Assembly (NCBI RefSeq): GCF_004011505.1
Contig: NZ_SAUN01000001.1
Location: 10,319,501 to 10,383,500 of the forward strand
Length of the DNA stretch: 64,000 nt
Source of the DNA: Nonomuraea polychroma
GTDB taxonomy: Bacteria > Actinomycetota > Actinomycetes > Streptosporangiales > Streptosporangiaceae
Direction: 5' to 3'
A program made the position numbers and the translations under genes. Positions 22,789 to 32,522 of the stretch are shown one piece after another. The stretch's first letter is position 1. The number at the start of each line of letters is the position of its first letter. The notes beneath the pieces are model-generated. The model was not told the DNA's origin and searched no databases. It worked only from the letters and a program-made list of their open reading frames with translations.

Positions 22789-23760
22789 ATGGTGAGGCGG
22801 GTGAGCAGCGATGAGACGCGTGACGGGGTGGCCCTGAGCAACCTCGACCAGCCGCTGTTCGACGGGGCGGGTGCGACCAAGCGTGACCTGGTCGACTACC
22901 TCGACGCGGTCGGCGACCGCATCCTCCCGGTCCTGCGCGACCGGGCGCTCTCGGTGATCCGGGTACGCCCCGGGCAGGAGCCCTTCATGCAGAAGAACCT
23001 GCCGAAATACGCCCCCGAATGGGTGGAGAGGTTCTCCGTCTGGGCCGAGGCGTCACGCCGGCAGGTGACGTACGCGGTGTGCAACGACCGGCGGACGCTG
23101 CTGTGGTTCGCCAACCAGCGGGCGGTCGAGTATCACCCGTCGCTGTTCGCCGGCGACCAGCCCACGCACATGGTGCTCGATCTCGACCCGCCCGAGGGGA
23201 GCGAGTCCTTCGGGCTGGCCGTGCGCGCCGCGTTCCTCGTCCGCCAGGCGCTGGAGGAGGCGGGGCTGGCGGGCGCGGTGAAGACCAGCGGAGCCAAAGG
23301 CGTGCACGTGTTCGTGCCCGTGGCGGCGGGGACCGCCGTGGACGACCTGGCCGCGGCCACCCGCGCGGTGGGCGCGCGCGCCGAGCGGGTGGATCCGGCG
23401 CTGGCCACCACGGCGTTCATCCGCGAGGACCGTGCGGGCAAGGTGTTCATCGACTCCACCCGGGCAGGCGGCGCCACGGTCGTGGCCGCCTACAGTCCGC
23501 GCGTGCGTCCCGGCGTGCCGGTGTCCTTCCCGGTGCTCTGGTCGGACCTCGACCGGGTGGCGCCGGGCGACTTCACCGTGCACACCGCGGCCGGGCTGCT
23601 CAAGGACGCCGACCCGTGGGCGGAGGCCATGCCCGCGCCGCAGCGGCTGCCCGCCGACCTCATCGAGGAGGGGCACACGATCCCGATCGCCCGCGTGCAG
23701 GCGATGCACGAGGGCAAGCGCCGCGCCGAGCTCCGTCGCGCGCGCCGCGCCGCGGAGTGA
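22789..23760 (+). CDS. LigD-type DNA polymerase/primase domain protein
   Basis: A 323-residue stand-alone archaeo-eukaryotic-primase-type polymerase of the LigD Pol family used in bacterial non-homologous end joining. The metal-binding motif is MVLDLDPPEG at about residues 125-134, with KTSGAKGVHVFVP (nucleotide-binding SGxKG-H) near 165 and IDSTRAGGATVV (IDxxR) near 224. An alternative GTG start at 22801 has a better ribosome site. No ku or ligase gene is in the window. Confidence 0.9.
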   Translation: MVRRVSSDETRDGVALSNLDQPLFDGAGATKRDLVDYLDAVGDRILPVLRDRALSVIRVRPGQEPFMQKNLPKYAPEWVERFSVWAEASRRQVTYAVCNDRRTLLWFANQRAVEYHPSLFAGDQPTHMVLDLDPPEGSESFGLAVRAAFLVRQALEEAGLAGAVKTSGAKGVHVFVPVAAGTAVDDLAAATRAVGARAERVDPALATTAFIREDRAGKVFIDSTRAGGATVVAAYSPRVRPGVPVSFPVLWSDLDRVAPGDFTVHTAAGLLKDADPWAEAMPAPQRLPADLIEEGHTIPIARVQAMHEGKRRAELRRARRAAE

Positions 23761-23880
23761 AAGTCCCTGAATTTGGTCTATTGGTAGGCATTCCCGGCGG
23801 TGCGGAGCCGGGTTAGTGTCGCGTTCGGGCGAGGCTCGGGGGGACATTACTCGCCTTTCTGTCCCTAGGGAGTACCCCGC

Positions 23881-25380
23881 ATGCGCAGATTCGTCATCGC
23901 ACTCATCTCCGCGCTCGCCTTGCCGCTCGCCTTGGCGACGCCCGCCAACGCCGGCGGGCTCGACGACGCCTTCGCCAAGCTGCTCGTCCAGCAGGTCAAG
24001 GGCACGAACGTGCACAAGCACCTTCAGGCCCTGCAGGACATCGCCACCGCCAACGGGGGCAACCGCGCGGCCGGCACCACCGGCTACGACGCCTCCCGCG
24101 ACTACGTGGCGGACAAGCTGCGCAGGGCCGGCTACAAGGTCACGCTGAATCCGATCAACTTCGTCGAGAGCTGGAGCGAGAAGACGGCGCCCACGCTCAA
24201 TCTGACCGCGCCCACCCCAAAGGCCTACGTCCCCAACGAGGACTTCTTCACCTTCCAGCCCTCCCCGTCCGGTGACGTGACCGCCCAGGTCCAGGGCGTG
24301 GACCTGACACTGCCGCCCGCGCCGACGCCGAGCTCCACCAGTGGCTGCGAGGCGTCCGACTTCGCCGGGTTCGTGGCGGGACGGATCGCGCTCGTCCAGC
24401 GCGGCACATGCGCGTTCGTCACCAAGATCCAGAATGCGGCCGCGGCGGGCGCGACCGGGATCATCGTGTTCAACGAGGGCCAGCCGGGGCGTACCGAGGC
24501 GTTCGCGCTGGACATCGGCGAGTGGCGGGCCGGGATCCCCATGGTGTTCGCCGACTTCGCCGTGGGCAACGAGCTCGCGAGCACGGCCGGCGCGACCGTA
24601 CGGCTCAAGGTCGACGCCAACCTCGTGCTCGGCACCAACGAGAACGTGATCGCCGAGAGCCGCTTCGGCGACCCCCGCAACGTCGTCATGGTCGGCGCCC
24701 ACCTCGACAGCGTGACCGAAGGGCCGGGCATCAACGACAACGGCTCCGGCACCGCGGCGATCCTGGAGGTCGCCGAGGAGATGGCGCGTTACCCGGTCAA
24801 GAACAAGGTGCGCTTCGCGTTCTGGGCCGCGGAGGAGATCGGGCTGCTCGGCTCCGACCAGTACGTCGCGTCGTTGTCCCAGGCGGAGCGGGACCGCATC
24901 AGGTTGTACCTGAACTTCGACATGGTCGCCTCGCCGAACTACGCCTACAAGCTGTACGACGGGGACAACTCCGACAACGTCGGCTCCCCTGCAGGACCGC
25001 CCGGCTCGGCCGAGATCGAGAAGCAGCTCGAGGCGTTCTACGGCGCACGCAACCTGCCCACCGTCGGCACCGACTTCGACGGCCGCTCCGACTACGGGCC
25101 GTTCATCGAGGTCGGCATCCCGGCCGGCGGCATCTTCACCGGCGCGGAAGGCATCAAGACGGCCGAGGAGGCGGCGCTGTTCGGCGGCACGGCCGGGGTC
25201 GCCTACGACGCGTGCTACCACCAGGCGTGCGACACGATCGCCAACGTGAACGCGACGGCGCTGGACGTGGACTCCGACGCCATCGCCGACTCCGTCGCCC
25301 GCTACGCCTTCAACCTCCGCTCCATCCCACCGAGGACGGCCGCCGCAGCGGCGGCCGTGGCAACGAAGACGGCCGGCTGA
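23881..25380 (+). CDS. Secreted M28 zinc aminopeptidase with PA domain
   Basis: A 499-residue exported aminopeptidase similar to Streptomyces aminopeptidase S. The signal peptide covers about residues 1-24 (FVIALISALALPLALATP then ANA). A protease-associated domain lies at about 130-235 (RIALVQRGTCAFVTKIQNAA). The M28 zinc ligands are in VGAHLDSVTEGPGINDNGSG near 268, the catalytic Glu in FWAAEEIGLLGS near 318, NFDMVASPN near 344 and the final His in CYHQACDT near 445. A hairpin follows the stop. Confidence 0.93.
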   Translation: MRRFVIALISALALPLALATPANAGGLDDAFAKLLVQQVKGTNVHKHLQALQDIATANGGNRAAGTTGYDASRDYVADKLRRAGYKVTLNPINFVESWSEKTAPTLNLTAPTPKAYVPNEDFFTFQPSPSGDVTAQVQGVDLTLPPAPTPSSTSGCEASDFAGFVAGRIALVQRGTCAFVTKIQNAAAAGATGIIVFNEGQPGRTEAFALDIGEWRAGIPMVFADFAVGNELASTAGATVRLKVDANLVLGTNENVIAESRFGDPRNVVMVGAHLDSVTEGPGINDNGSGTAAILEVAEEMARYPVKNKVRFAFWAAEEIGLLGSDQYVASLSQAERDRIRLYLNFDMVASPNYAYKLYDGDNSDNVGSPAGPPGSAEIEKQLEAFYGARNLPTVGTDFDGRSDYGPFIEVGIPAGGIFTGAEGIKTAEEAALFGGTAGVAYDACYHQACDTIANVNATALDVDSDAIADSVARYAFNLRSIPPRTAAAAAAVATKTAG

Positions 25381-25396
25381 CCGGCCGCTGACACCC

Positions 25397-25428
25397 CGCC
25401 GGGCATGCGGCTCACCGCCTGCCCGGCG
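25397..25428. terminator. Bidirectional terminator hairpin
   Basis: CGCCGGGCA (25397-25405) and TGCCCGGCG (25420-25428) form a perfect 9-bp stem, and GCGG/CCGC pair inside it. The element lies between two convergent genes, 16 bp after the peptidase stop and 5 bp from the end of the opposing gene. Confidence 0.7.
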
Positions 25429-25432
25429 CTCG

Positions 25433-26041
25433 TCATGAAGGCACAGTGCGCTCGGATCGCAGACCGGCCACCAACGCCTCCGGCTTGTCGGCGAAGAAGC
25501 TGATCGTGGTGGCCTCCGCACGGCGGCCGAGCGGGCGGACGAACGCGACCGGCTCGGTCAGCTCGATCGACACGTTGGTCCGGGACGCGACCGCCACCCT
25601 CAGGTGCCCGTCCTTGACCGAGACCATGCTGCTCACGTTGTCGTTGCGGCTCGTGCGCACCGAGGCGATGAGATCCCGGGGCACACGCACCTCGAAGTAC
25701 GCGCCGTACCGGATACGCAGCTCGCCTGCCGTGAGGACGTGGGGCCGGGTGGCGCAGGACGCGGCCAGCATGACCCCGAACAGCAGCCCGTACACGTCGG
25801 CGATCAGCACCGTGAACCGGATCCACTCCGGCACGCCGGTCGCGACCAGCAGCAGGTCCACGACCACGGTCTCGACCGCCATGGCGAACAGCATCAGCCA
25901 CAACGTGAACGCCTGCTCCTTCGCGTACGTCACGGCGGTCGCGCCCGCGGGCACGCCGTGCCGGCGGCGCACGATCCACAGCGCGATGCTGGCCAGGCCC
26001 TTGAGCTCGAACCCCACGACCCGTAGCGCGGCTTTGACCAT
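25433..26041 (-). CDS. Hypothetical membrane protein with C-terminal PH-like domain
   Basis: A 202-residue protein with two hydrophobic stretches (about residues 45-65, FTLWLMLFAMAVETVVVDLL, and 72-95, IRFTVLIADVYGLLFGVMLA) and a soluble, strand-rich C-terminal half that looks like a bacterial PH domain (LRIRYGAYFEVRVPRDLIAS). Function unknown. The ATG at 26041 has the ribosome site GAGGGATGG before it; an upstream ATG in frame is possible. Confidence 0.65.
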   Translation of the reverse strand: MVKAALRVVGFELKGLASIALWIVRRRHGVPAGATAVTYAKEQAFTLWLMLFAMAVETVVVDLLLVATGVPEWIRFTVLIADVYGLLFGVMLAASCATRPHVLTAGELRIRYGAYFEVRVPRDLIASVRTSRNDNVSSMVSVKDGHLRVAVASRTNVSIELTEPVAFVRPLGRRAEATTISFFADKPEALVAGLRSERTVPS

Positions 26042-26265
26042 CCCATCCCTCTCCCTCGGTGCCGAACACCTCCGATTGCACACGTTGACGTCGCGTCAAG
26101 GTCAAGCCGCAGACCTTTCCTGAATGACGGTGAACCCGGGCCGGGCGAGTGGCGTACAACGTTGCGGAAAACGGCGCTCGCCGACGGCCGGAAAGGCGGC
26201 CGGAAAGTGGCTCACCTGGGCGAACATCGGCGTGCCCGCCTCGTGCAACTCAGACTGCACCGGGA

Positions 26266-27600
26266 ATGGCGATGGAATTTCAGCGGATCTCAGCCAGGAT
26301 CGACGCCCCGCATCGTGGTGCTGTCGCCGCTCCGGGCGACGCGCCGCCCGGCCGGGCCTTTCCCGGCCGCGAGGTCTACGGATGGAATGAAGGCAGGGCT
26401 TTGCAACCGCACGATTACCTCGGAAGCGGCCGGCCGCTCGGCGACCTCGTGAGGGCGAGCGGGCCGGTCAAGGGCGAGGCGCTCTATCGGCTCGCGCTGG
26501 GCAGCGCCACCACCATGGCCAGGCTGCACCTGGCCGGGATCGCGGGACTGCGGCTCAACCCGGGAAACGTCATGATCGAGGCGCACGGGCAGGTGTACGT
26601 CGCGCCGGGGCCCCGGGACAGCGAGCTCCCCTCGCGGGACGTGCGTGACTGGGCCGACGTGATCGTGTTCGCGGCGACCGGGCAACTGGCGGGACAGGGT
26701 GGGGAGCCGGACCTCGACCAGTTGCTCCCGGCGCTGCGCACGGTGATCGACCACTGCCGGCAGCCCGACCCGGGCTCGCGTCCGACCGCTGTGGAGCTGG
26801 TGAGCATCTTGCTCGGGCACTCCGCGGCCGTCTCCCACGCGCGTGTGGACGATCTGTTGCGGGAGGCCGAGAGCCGGCTCAGGCCGTACGAGCCGCCGCC
26901 TGACGAGGCGCCGCCCGCCTCCACGCCGCTCTGGCGCAAGCCGTGGTTCGTGGCCGGGGTCGCGATCGGCGTGTCGATCGCCGCGGTCGCGGCGGTGGCG
27001 GTCGTCATGATCTCCAGTGCGACGCGGGAGCCCGATTGGCGTGACGTGCTCGGTGCCATCGATCGCCGTACCGCCGGCTTCCAGTACGTCCGCGGGGGCG
27101 TCGCCGCGGCGGGGCGGTTGAGCTTCGACCCGGACGCCGCCACCGCTTATGAGATGGAGTTGGCCTGCGAGAACGATCCCCCTGTCGCTGTGTCCATCGT
27201 GGGGGACAGGGGCGTGGCCGCCGGGGTTCCGTTCGACGCGGAGGCGCCGGGGATCGAGACGTGCGCGCCGCTCTCCGCGGCCGCCGTCCGGCGCTTCAGC
27301 TCGCCGCGCACGATCAAGGCGCTGATCGACGCGGCGGGGACAAACGTGAGCGCCGCGCCGGAGCCGGACGGTGGCCTGACGATCACGGGCGCGACCATGG
27401 CGCACCGGCTCAGGGCCGAGGGGCGGGTGGATTCCTACGGCCAGATCGTGAAAGAAGGCCCGGTCGAATTCGAGGTGCGGCTGGCGGCCGATGGGCTGCC
27501 GGTGCGGCTCAGGGTGCAGACCGAGACCAGGGCGGAGGGGACGAAGGTGGCGGAGACGGCCTACCAGAATTGGCGTGCGTTCGAGGCCATCAAGGGGTGA
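26266..27600 (+). CDS. Membrane-anchored pseudokinase-like protein
   Basis: About 444 residues from the ATG at 26266 (a second ATG at 26272). The N-terminal 210 residues follow the course of a Ser/Thr kinase C-lobe (LHLAGIAGLRLNPGNVMIE in place of the catalytic HRDLKPxN loop, and DVRDWADVIVFAATG in the activation-to-helix-F region), but the Gly-rich loop, the VAIK Lys and the DFG Asp are missing. A single membrane segment lies near 227-250 (VAGVAIGVSIAAVAAVAVVM), followed by an extracellular domain of about 190 residues. It converges on the FHA-FtsK gene with only 13 bp between, and an FHA/pseudokinase pairing suggests a phospho-signalling link. The role is inference. Confidence 0.6.
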   Translation: MAMEFQRISARIDAPHRGAVAAPGDAPPGRAFPGREVYGWNEGRALQPHDYLGSGRPLGDLVRASGPVKGEALYRLALGSATTMARLHLAGIAGLRLNPGNVMIEAHGQVYVAPGPRDSELPSRDVRDWADVIVFAATGQLAGQGGEPDLDQLLPALRTVIDHCRQPDPGSRPTAVELVSILLGHSAAVSHARVDDLLREAESRLRPYEPPPDEAPPASTPLWRKPWFVAGVAIGVSIAAVAAVAVVMISSATREPDWRDVLGAIDRRTAGFQYVRGGVAAAGRLSFDPDAATAYEMELACENDPPVAVSIVGDRGVAAGVPFDAEAPGIETCAPLSAAAVRRFSSPRTIKALIDAAGTNVSAAPEPDGGLTITGATMAHRLRAEGRVDSYGQIVKEGPVEFEVRLAADGLPVRLRVQTETRAEGTKVAETAYQNWRAFEAIKG

Positions 27601-27613
27601 CGGGACAGAACAC

Positions 27614-30600
27614 CTAGCCGTCCTCCATGGCTGCGAACTGGACCAGGTCCACTCGCCGTGACGTGGCCATGTACGCGCGCCCCGGCGGGCCGCCGAAGAA
27701 CTGGTCGGCTTCCAGGGTGAGGCCGTGTTCGCGGGCGTTGATCCGGTTCGCGGGCGTGAGCAGGAACCGGGTGCCGGTGCGGAGGATCTCGGTGACCTCG
27801 GCGGACAACGAGCGGCGCCGGCCCTCCAGGAGGGGAGTGGCGTCCCCCGTCATGATCAGGGCACGGCTGCCCAGATCGGCGGGGGCGAGGATGTCCTGCA
27901 GGAGGGTGGGCTGGGGGGTGAAGTTCTGCTCGGTGGGGGTGATCGTCAATTGGTCGAAGTCGTCGACGATCACGGCGTGGCGGGCCCCCTCGAAGGCACC
28001 GACGGCCTCCCGGAGGTCGGTGTCGGTGAACGACGTGCCCGCCAGCGTACGGGCGCCCGGCAGCGAGCGGATCAGCGGGGAGCGGGGCGGGGCGATGGCC
28101 AGGACGCCCACGCCGCGACGCAGCAGCCCCGCGGCCATGACCAGGGCGGCGTTGCTGCGGCCTGATCCTGGCGGCCCCGACACGAGCACCAGGTGCGGTC
28201 CCGTCTCGAAGAGGTCCAGGCCGACCGGGAGGACGTCGGGTCCGCCGACGCCGACCGGCACGACGTCGGGTCCGCCGACGCCCATCGCGCCGCCTTCCGC
28301 GTCGCCGATCTCGCTCAGCGGGATCGTCACGGGCATCGGAGGGAACGGCTTCGCGAGCGGCCGCCGCCCATCGCCGGGCATGATCGTCAGCTGCTCGGGC
28401 GGCAGGCAGATCTGGACGTGCAACCCGGTGGCGGCCTCGATGGCGCGACCGGGCAACACCGGCGGCGACACCATGCTCGACGCCAGATGGAACCGCCGCG
28501 TCTCCTCCCGTGGGAACGGCAGAAGCAGTCGCTGCGAGAACAGATCCGGCGTCTTGCCCCGGAGCATGTCATGCCCTCCGACCGCCACCACGTGGATCCC
28601 GACCGGCGGCCCACCGGCCACGAGCCCTCGCACGGCGACCAGCAGCGGCGTCTCGAGGAATTCGGGGTCGCCGCGGTCCTCGAAGTACTCCCACCCGTCG
28701 ATGACCAGGACGATCGCGGGATCCCCCGACCCCCTGGCAGGGGACAGCCGCCGCCGGTCCATCTCACCGGTCAGCCACGTCACCACCCGCCGGACACGAT
28801 CCGGCTCACCGGCCGCCACGACCGCTCCGCAGTGCGGCAGCGACGCGTACGCCGCCAGCCCGTCGGGCTGGTTCTCGATGACGTACAACCACACCTGGGC
28901 GGGCGAGCACCGCGCCGCCAGGCTGGAGATCAGGGTGCGGACGAACGTGGTACGCCCCGACTGCGGCCCGCCGGCCACCAGGAGCCGCTCGGTCCCGCCG
29001 AGGTTCAGCGCGAGAGCCGGCTGCGCCTGCTGGTCGGGATCGTCGACCAGCCCGTACGGCACCCCGTCCGCACCGGCCACCGCCGCCAGCGGCAGCGCGG
29101 CCGGCAGCGGCGGCAGCAGCGGACGGAACGGCGGCTCGGTCGGCAGCCGCCGCGCCGCGTCCAGCACGGCCGCGATCGCCAGATCCTGGTCGGTACGCCC
29201 CCGCGCCGTGGACGACGGCGCCTCGGGACGCGGGAGCCCCAGCGCGGGCCAGGGCAGCGGCCGTGCCGTGGCCGCGGTGGCGCCGGTCGGAGGCGGATTG
29301 CCCAGGTAGCCGGTCTGGAAGAGTTGCGGCGTGCGCTGCTCCCCGCCCACCCGCATGATCATGCCTCGCCCGCGTAACCGGGACGGGATGGTGGCGGCAT
29401 CCGGCACGCCCAGGACCTCGGTGCTGTCGGAGGGCTCGTTCTGGCGCAGCGTGATGCGCAGCGAGATGTTGTTCTTCAACTCGGGTGACAACTTGCCCTG
29501 CAACGACTGGGTGGCCAGCACCAGGTGCATGCCGAGTGAGCGGCCCTTGGCGGCCACGTTCACCAGCTCGCGCAGGAAGTCCGGCGAGGTCTCCAGCACC
29601 CGCGCGAACTCGTCGAACACCATGACCAGTCGCGGCAGCCGCCCGCCCGCCTCCCAGTAGGCGTCGATCTCGCCGCCGTAGCGGGCCAGGATCGCCTCGC
29701 GGCGGCGGACCTCGGCGCGTACCGAAGCCAGCACGCGCCCGGCCGCGCTCTCGTCGAAGACGTCGGCGGCCGTGTCGCCGGTGGAGCGGATCAGCCCCAC
29801 CACGTGCGGGCAGTGCTCGAACGGCAGGAACGCGCTGCCGCCCTTGAAGTCCACCAGCACCAGGTTCAGCTCGTCCGGCCGGTTGGCCAGCAGCAGCGAG
29901 GTGACGAGCGTCTGCAGCAGGATGCTCTTGCCCGCCCCGGTCGCCCCGCCCAGCATCGTGTGCGGGCCGTCGGCCGCCAGATCCACGAAGACGGGCCCCG
30001 AGCCGTCGGCGCCGATGGCGATCCGGGTCGTCGGGCGGGGGTCGGTGCTCCAGCGGGTCAGGACGTGGCCGGCGTCGGGCACGCCGAGTCCGAGCACGTC
30101 CAGCAGGCGCACCGCGGACGGGATCACGTTCTCCGCCCGGGCCAGCGTGAGACGGTCGCGCATGGGCGCCACCGCGCGGGCGATCCGCTCGGCGGCCCGC
30201 GCGCCGAGGCTCTCCGGCTGCACGAACACCGGCAGGCCCTGGCGGCCGCGGGTGAGCAGCATGCCGACGCCGTCCAGGTCGCAGACGCCGCGGCATTCGT
30301 TCATGCTGCGCTGGTCGGCGCAGATCACGTACACGCCGACCGACGGGCCCTCCCGGAGGATCTCCTTCATGCCGGGGATGTCGCGTAGCGCCCGCGCGCC
30401 GTCGAGCACCACGACCACGTCCTCGGAGAACTGCCGGTCCCTGGTCCCGCGTCGCTCGGTGACCAGGTTCTTCAGCTCCTCGACCCGCTCGGCCCTGGTC
30501 TCGGGCGTGTTGCCGATCAGGCAGGGAACGGGGCCGTCCGGGCTCAGATGCGGCAGCCAGCGTGCCCACCCCAGATGCTCGCCCCCTGACGCGGTGATCA

Positions 30601-31843
30601 GCACCAGCCGCAGCTCATCCGGCGCGCGCAACGTGCCGAGCTGAACCAGCAGCCAGCGCAGCAGGGCGTCGACCGGCTGCGGAGGGCCGATGACACCGAG
30701 CACGCCGATCTCGCGGAGATCCACGGTGACCGGCACCCCGCGCAGCACGGGCTCGGCGAACCCCGGCCACCGCTCCCCGTCGAACTCGATCGTGGCCGGC
30801 TGGTCGGCGACCCCCACGCGTAACGTCAGTCCGTCGGGGGAGTCGGCGTTGCGCGGCCACAACCCGGGACCCTCGTGGGTGGCGGCGAAGGTCAGGTCCA
30901 CCTCGTCCGGCGCGACCAGATGGCGCAGCCACTGCTCGTGGACGACGTGGCGGCGGATCCGTTCGAGCGCCTCCTGCTTGCGCTCTTCGAACTCGCGTTC
31001 TTTCTTCTTGCGCTGCCGCCCCTCGACCCACTGCGTGGCGAAGAACGTCACCGGCGTCAATATTCCGAACAGCAGAAAATACGGGCTCTTCAGCAGGATC
31101 GCCATCGCGATGGAAATCGGCAGCGGCAGCAGCGACGAAAGCACCGCGACCGCGCTATTACGCTGCGGCGTCTCGTTCCTGGGCAGGGCGATCCTGGCCG
31201 CCGGCACCGCCGGGGCCGGCGAGAACGCCCGGTCGAAGTCGACGCGCCCGTCCCTGCCGCGCGTGGTCCGCAGCCGCGACGGCGGCAGCGGCGCCCACCG
31301 CAGCCGGTTGTCGCCCACCTGCAGCACCCCGTCGGGCCCCAGCAGGACCGGCTCGCCTCCGCGCACGGGAAGTTCGTCCACCAGCGTGCCGCCGCGCGAG
31401 CCGAGGTCGGCGACCGTGACCTCGCCGGTCCACGACACGTCCAGGCGGGCGTGCCGCCTGGAGACCTTCTGGTCGCGCGGGAGCGGGATGTCGGTCCACT
31501 CCCTGCCGATGACGTGGCTGCCGGGGCTGAGCCAGAGCACCTGGCCCGCGTCGGGCCCGGCGAACACGCGGATCGCGCCGGCCGCGGTCAGTGGCCGCCA
31601 GGGCTGGGCACGTCGAGCTCCGTCCGGCTCGCCCACGCTGATCGTCGTCCCCGACACGATCGGGGTGTCGGCGACGGGGGCGTCGGGATCAAGCTTGGTG
31701 GCGCCGACGAAGCACGGCCGTCCTCGGACGGGCACGGGCAGGGCTCGTAGCAGCGAGCCGACGGTGGTCTCCGGCTCCGCCACCACCTCGACATCGAGCT
31801 CGGCGGAGGCCGCCGCATCGCGGATCGTGGTCCGAATGATCAT
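27614..31843 (-). CDS. EssC/EccC-like FHA-FtsK/SpoIIIE ATPase
   Basis: A 1409-residue membrane ATPase with the layout of type VII secretion EssC. Residues 1-75 form a small strand-rich domain. An FHA domain lies at about 92-182 (HVIGREWTDIPLP, VSRRHARLDV). Two membrane segments lie at about 232-273 and are followed by a basic coiled coil. Three FtsK-type ATPase domains follow, with Walker A motifs GGATGAGKS near 632, AGGPQSGRTT near 961 and SGPPGSGRS near 1225. The first has the intact Lys; the second and third have Arg or a changed Gly-x-Gly pattern, as in many EccC proteins. The ATG at 31843 is chosen because the upstream sequence is promoter-like. No WXG100, EccB, EccD or mycosin gene lies near, so it may work alone or with the pseudokinase. 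Confidence 0.88.
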   Translation of the reverse strand: MIIRTTIRDAAASAELDVEVVAEPETTVGSLLRALPVPVRGRPCFVGATKLDPDAPVADTPIVSGTTISVGEPDGARRAQPWRPLTAAGAIRVFAGPDAGQVLWLSPGSHVIGREWTDIPLPRDQKVSRRHARLDVSWTGEVTVADLGSRGGTLVDELPVRGGEPVLLGPDGVLQVGDNRLRWAPLPPSRLRTTRGRDGRVDFDRAFSPAPAVPAARIALPRNETPQRNSAVAVLSSLLPLPISIAMAILLKSPYFLLFGILTPVTFFATQWVEGRQRKKKEREFEERKQEALERIRRHVVHEQWLRHLVAPDEVDLTFAATHEGPGLWPRNADSPDGLTLRVGVADQPATIEFDGERWPGFAEPVLRGVPVTVDLREIGVLGVIGPPQPVDALLRWLLVQLGTLRAPDELRLVLITASGGEHLGWARWLPHLSPDGPVPCLIGNTPETRAERVEELKNLVTERRGTRDRQFSEDVVVVLDGARALRDIPGMKEILREGPSVGVYVICADQRSMNECRGVCDLDGVGMLLTRGRQGLPVFVQPESLGARAAERIARAVAPMRDRLTLARAENVIPSAVRLLDVLGLGVPDAGHVLTRWSTDPRPTTRIAIGADGSGPVFVDLAADGPHTMLGGATGAGKSILLQTLVTSLLLANRPDELNLVLVDFKGGSAFLPFEHCPHVVGLIRSTGDTAADVFDESAAGRVLASVRAEVRRREAILARYGGEIDAYWEAGGRLPRLVMVFDEFARVLETSPDFLRELVNVAAKGRSLGMHLVLATQSLQGKLSPELKNNISLRITLRQNEPSDSTEVLGVPDAATIPSRLRGRGMIMRVGGEQRTPQLFQTGYLGNPPPTGATAATARPLPWPALGLPRPEAPSSTARGRTDQDLAIAAVLDAARRLPTEPPFRPLLPPLPAALPLAAVAGADGVPYGLVDDPDQQAQPALALNLGGTERLLVAGGPQSGRTTFVRTLISSLAARCSPAQVWLYVIENQPDGLAAYASLPHCGAVVAAGEPDRVRRVVTWLTGEMDRRRLSPARGSGDPAIVLVIDGWEYFEDRGDPEFLETPLLVAVRGLVAGGPPVGIHVVAVGGHDMLRGKTPDLFSQRLLLPFPREETRRFHLASSMVSPPVLPGRAIEAATGLHVQICLPPEQLTIMPGDGRRPLAKPFPPMPVTIPLSEIGDAEGGAMGVGGPDVVPVGVGGPDVLPVGLDLFETGPHLVLVSGPPGSGRSNAALVMAAGLLRRGVGVLAIAPPRSPLIRSLPGARTLAGTSFTDTDLREAVGAFEGARHAVIVDDFDQLTITPTEQNFTPQPTLLQDILAPADLGSRALIMTGDATPLLEGRRRSLSAEVTEILRTGTRFLLTPANRINAREHGLTLEADQFFGGPPGRAYMATSRRVDLVQFAAMEDG

Positions 31844-31997
31844 AATCCCCTCTCCAGGGGACGTGGCCCGATTTATTGTTTGAATCTGACTGTGCGACCA
31901 GAGGGGCAAAGTACATAGTCGCCGCCCCCGTCGCTGGCTACAGTAAGAATTCCCATATCGGAGCGAATTTCGCGATATCGGCAGCGCGAGGAGCCCC

Positions 31998-32522
31998 GTG
32001 AATCGCCGCGTAACCGATGAAGCCATGGTCCGAGCCCTCTACCGCGAATACGGCGCCCCCCTGATGGCCTTCGCCATCCGGCTGACGGGCGGCGACCGCC
32101 GCTGGGCCGAGGACGTCGTGCAGGAGACCTTGGTACGCGCCTGGCGCAACCTCCACGAGCTCCGCACCGACTCGGGCTCGCTCATGCCCTGGCTGGCGAC
32201 CGTCGCGCGCCGCGTCGTCATCGACGACCGCCGCCGCTCCGGCACACGCCCCCTGGACACCGTCGAAGAGGTCCCCGAACGTGCCCAGCCCGTGGCCGCC
32301 GAGGACGAGCGTTTATTGCGCGAGATCGTCGTGACCGACGCGATGCTCTCGTTGTCCCCGGCACACCGGCAGGTCCTCACGGAGACGTTCCTGCTCGACC
32401 GCACGATCCAGGAGGCGGCGGAGACGATCGGCGTGCCCGTGGGCACGGTGAAGTCCCGCGTGTACTACGCCATGCGTGCCTTGCGCGTCGCATTGGAGGA
32501 AAGGGGGGTGATGTTGCCGTGA
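31998..32522 (+). CDS. ECF RNA polymerase sigma factor (SigL-like)
   Basis: A 174-residue extracytoplasmic-function sigma factor. Region 2 reads YREYGAPLMAFAIRLTGGDR and AEDVVQETLVRAWRN; region 4 ends IGVPVGTVKSRVYYAMRALR. It starts at a GTG with GAGGAGC before it. Its stop overlaps a small GTG frame that in turn overlaps the anti-sigma start, so it is coupled to its anti-sigma factor. It is clearly related to the sigma factor at 41951. Confidence 0.93.
   Translation: MNRRVTDEAMVRALYREYGAPLMAFAIRLTGGDRRWAEDVVQETLVRAWRNLHELRTDSGSLMPWLATVARRVVIDDRRRSGTRPLDTVEEVPERAQPVAAEDERLLREIVVTDAMLSLSPAHRQVLTETFLLDRTIQEAAETIGVPVGTVKSRVYYAMRALRVALEERGVMLP

Noticed and set aside
23761..23880. Possible riboswitch before the secreted M28 peptidase
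   Set aside because: Only 120 bp are available and none of the conserved ydaO or other aptamer sequences can be seen.
23053..25521. An 822-residue frame antisense to the LigD-type polymerase and M28 peptidase genes
   Set aside because: It crosses two well-supported genes on the opposite strand and an intergenic region, with no recognisable domain.
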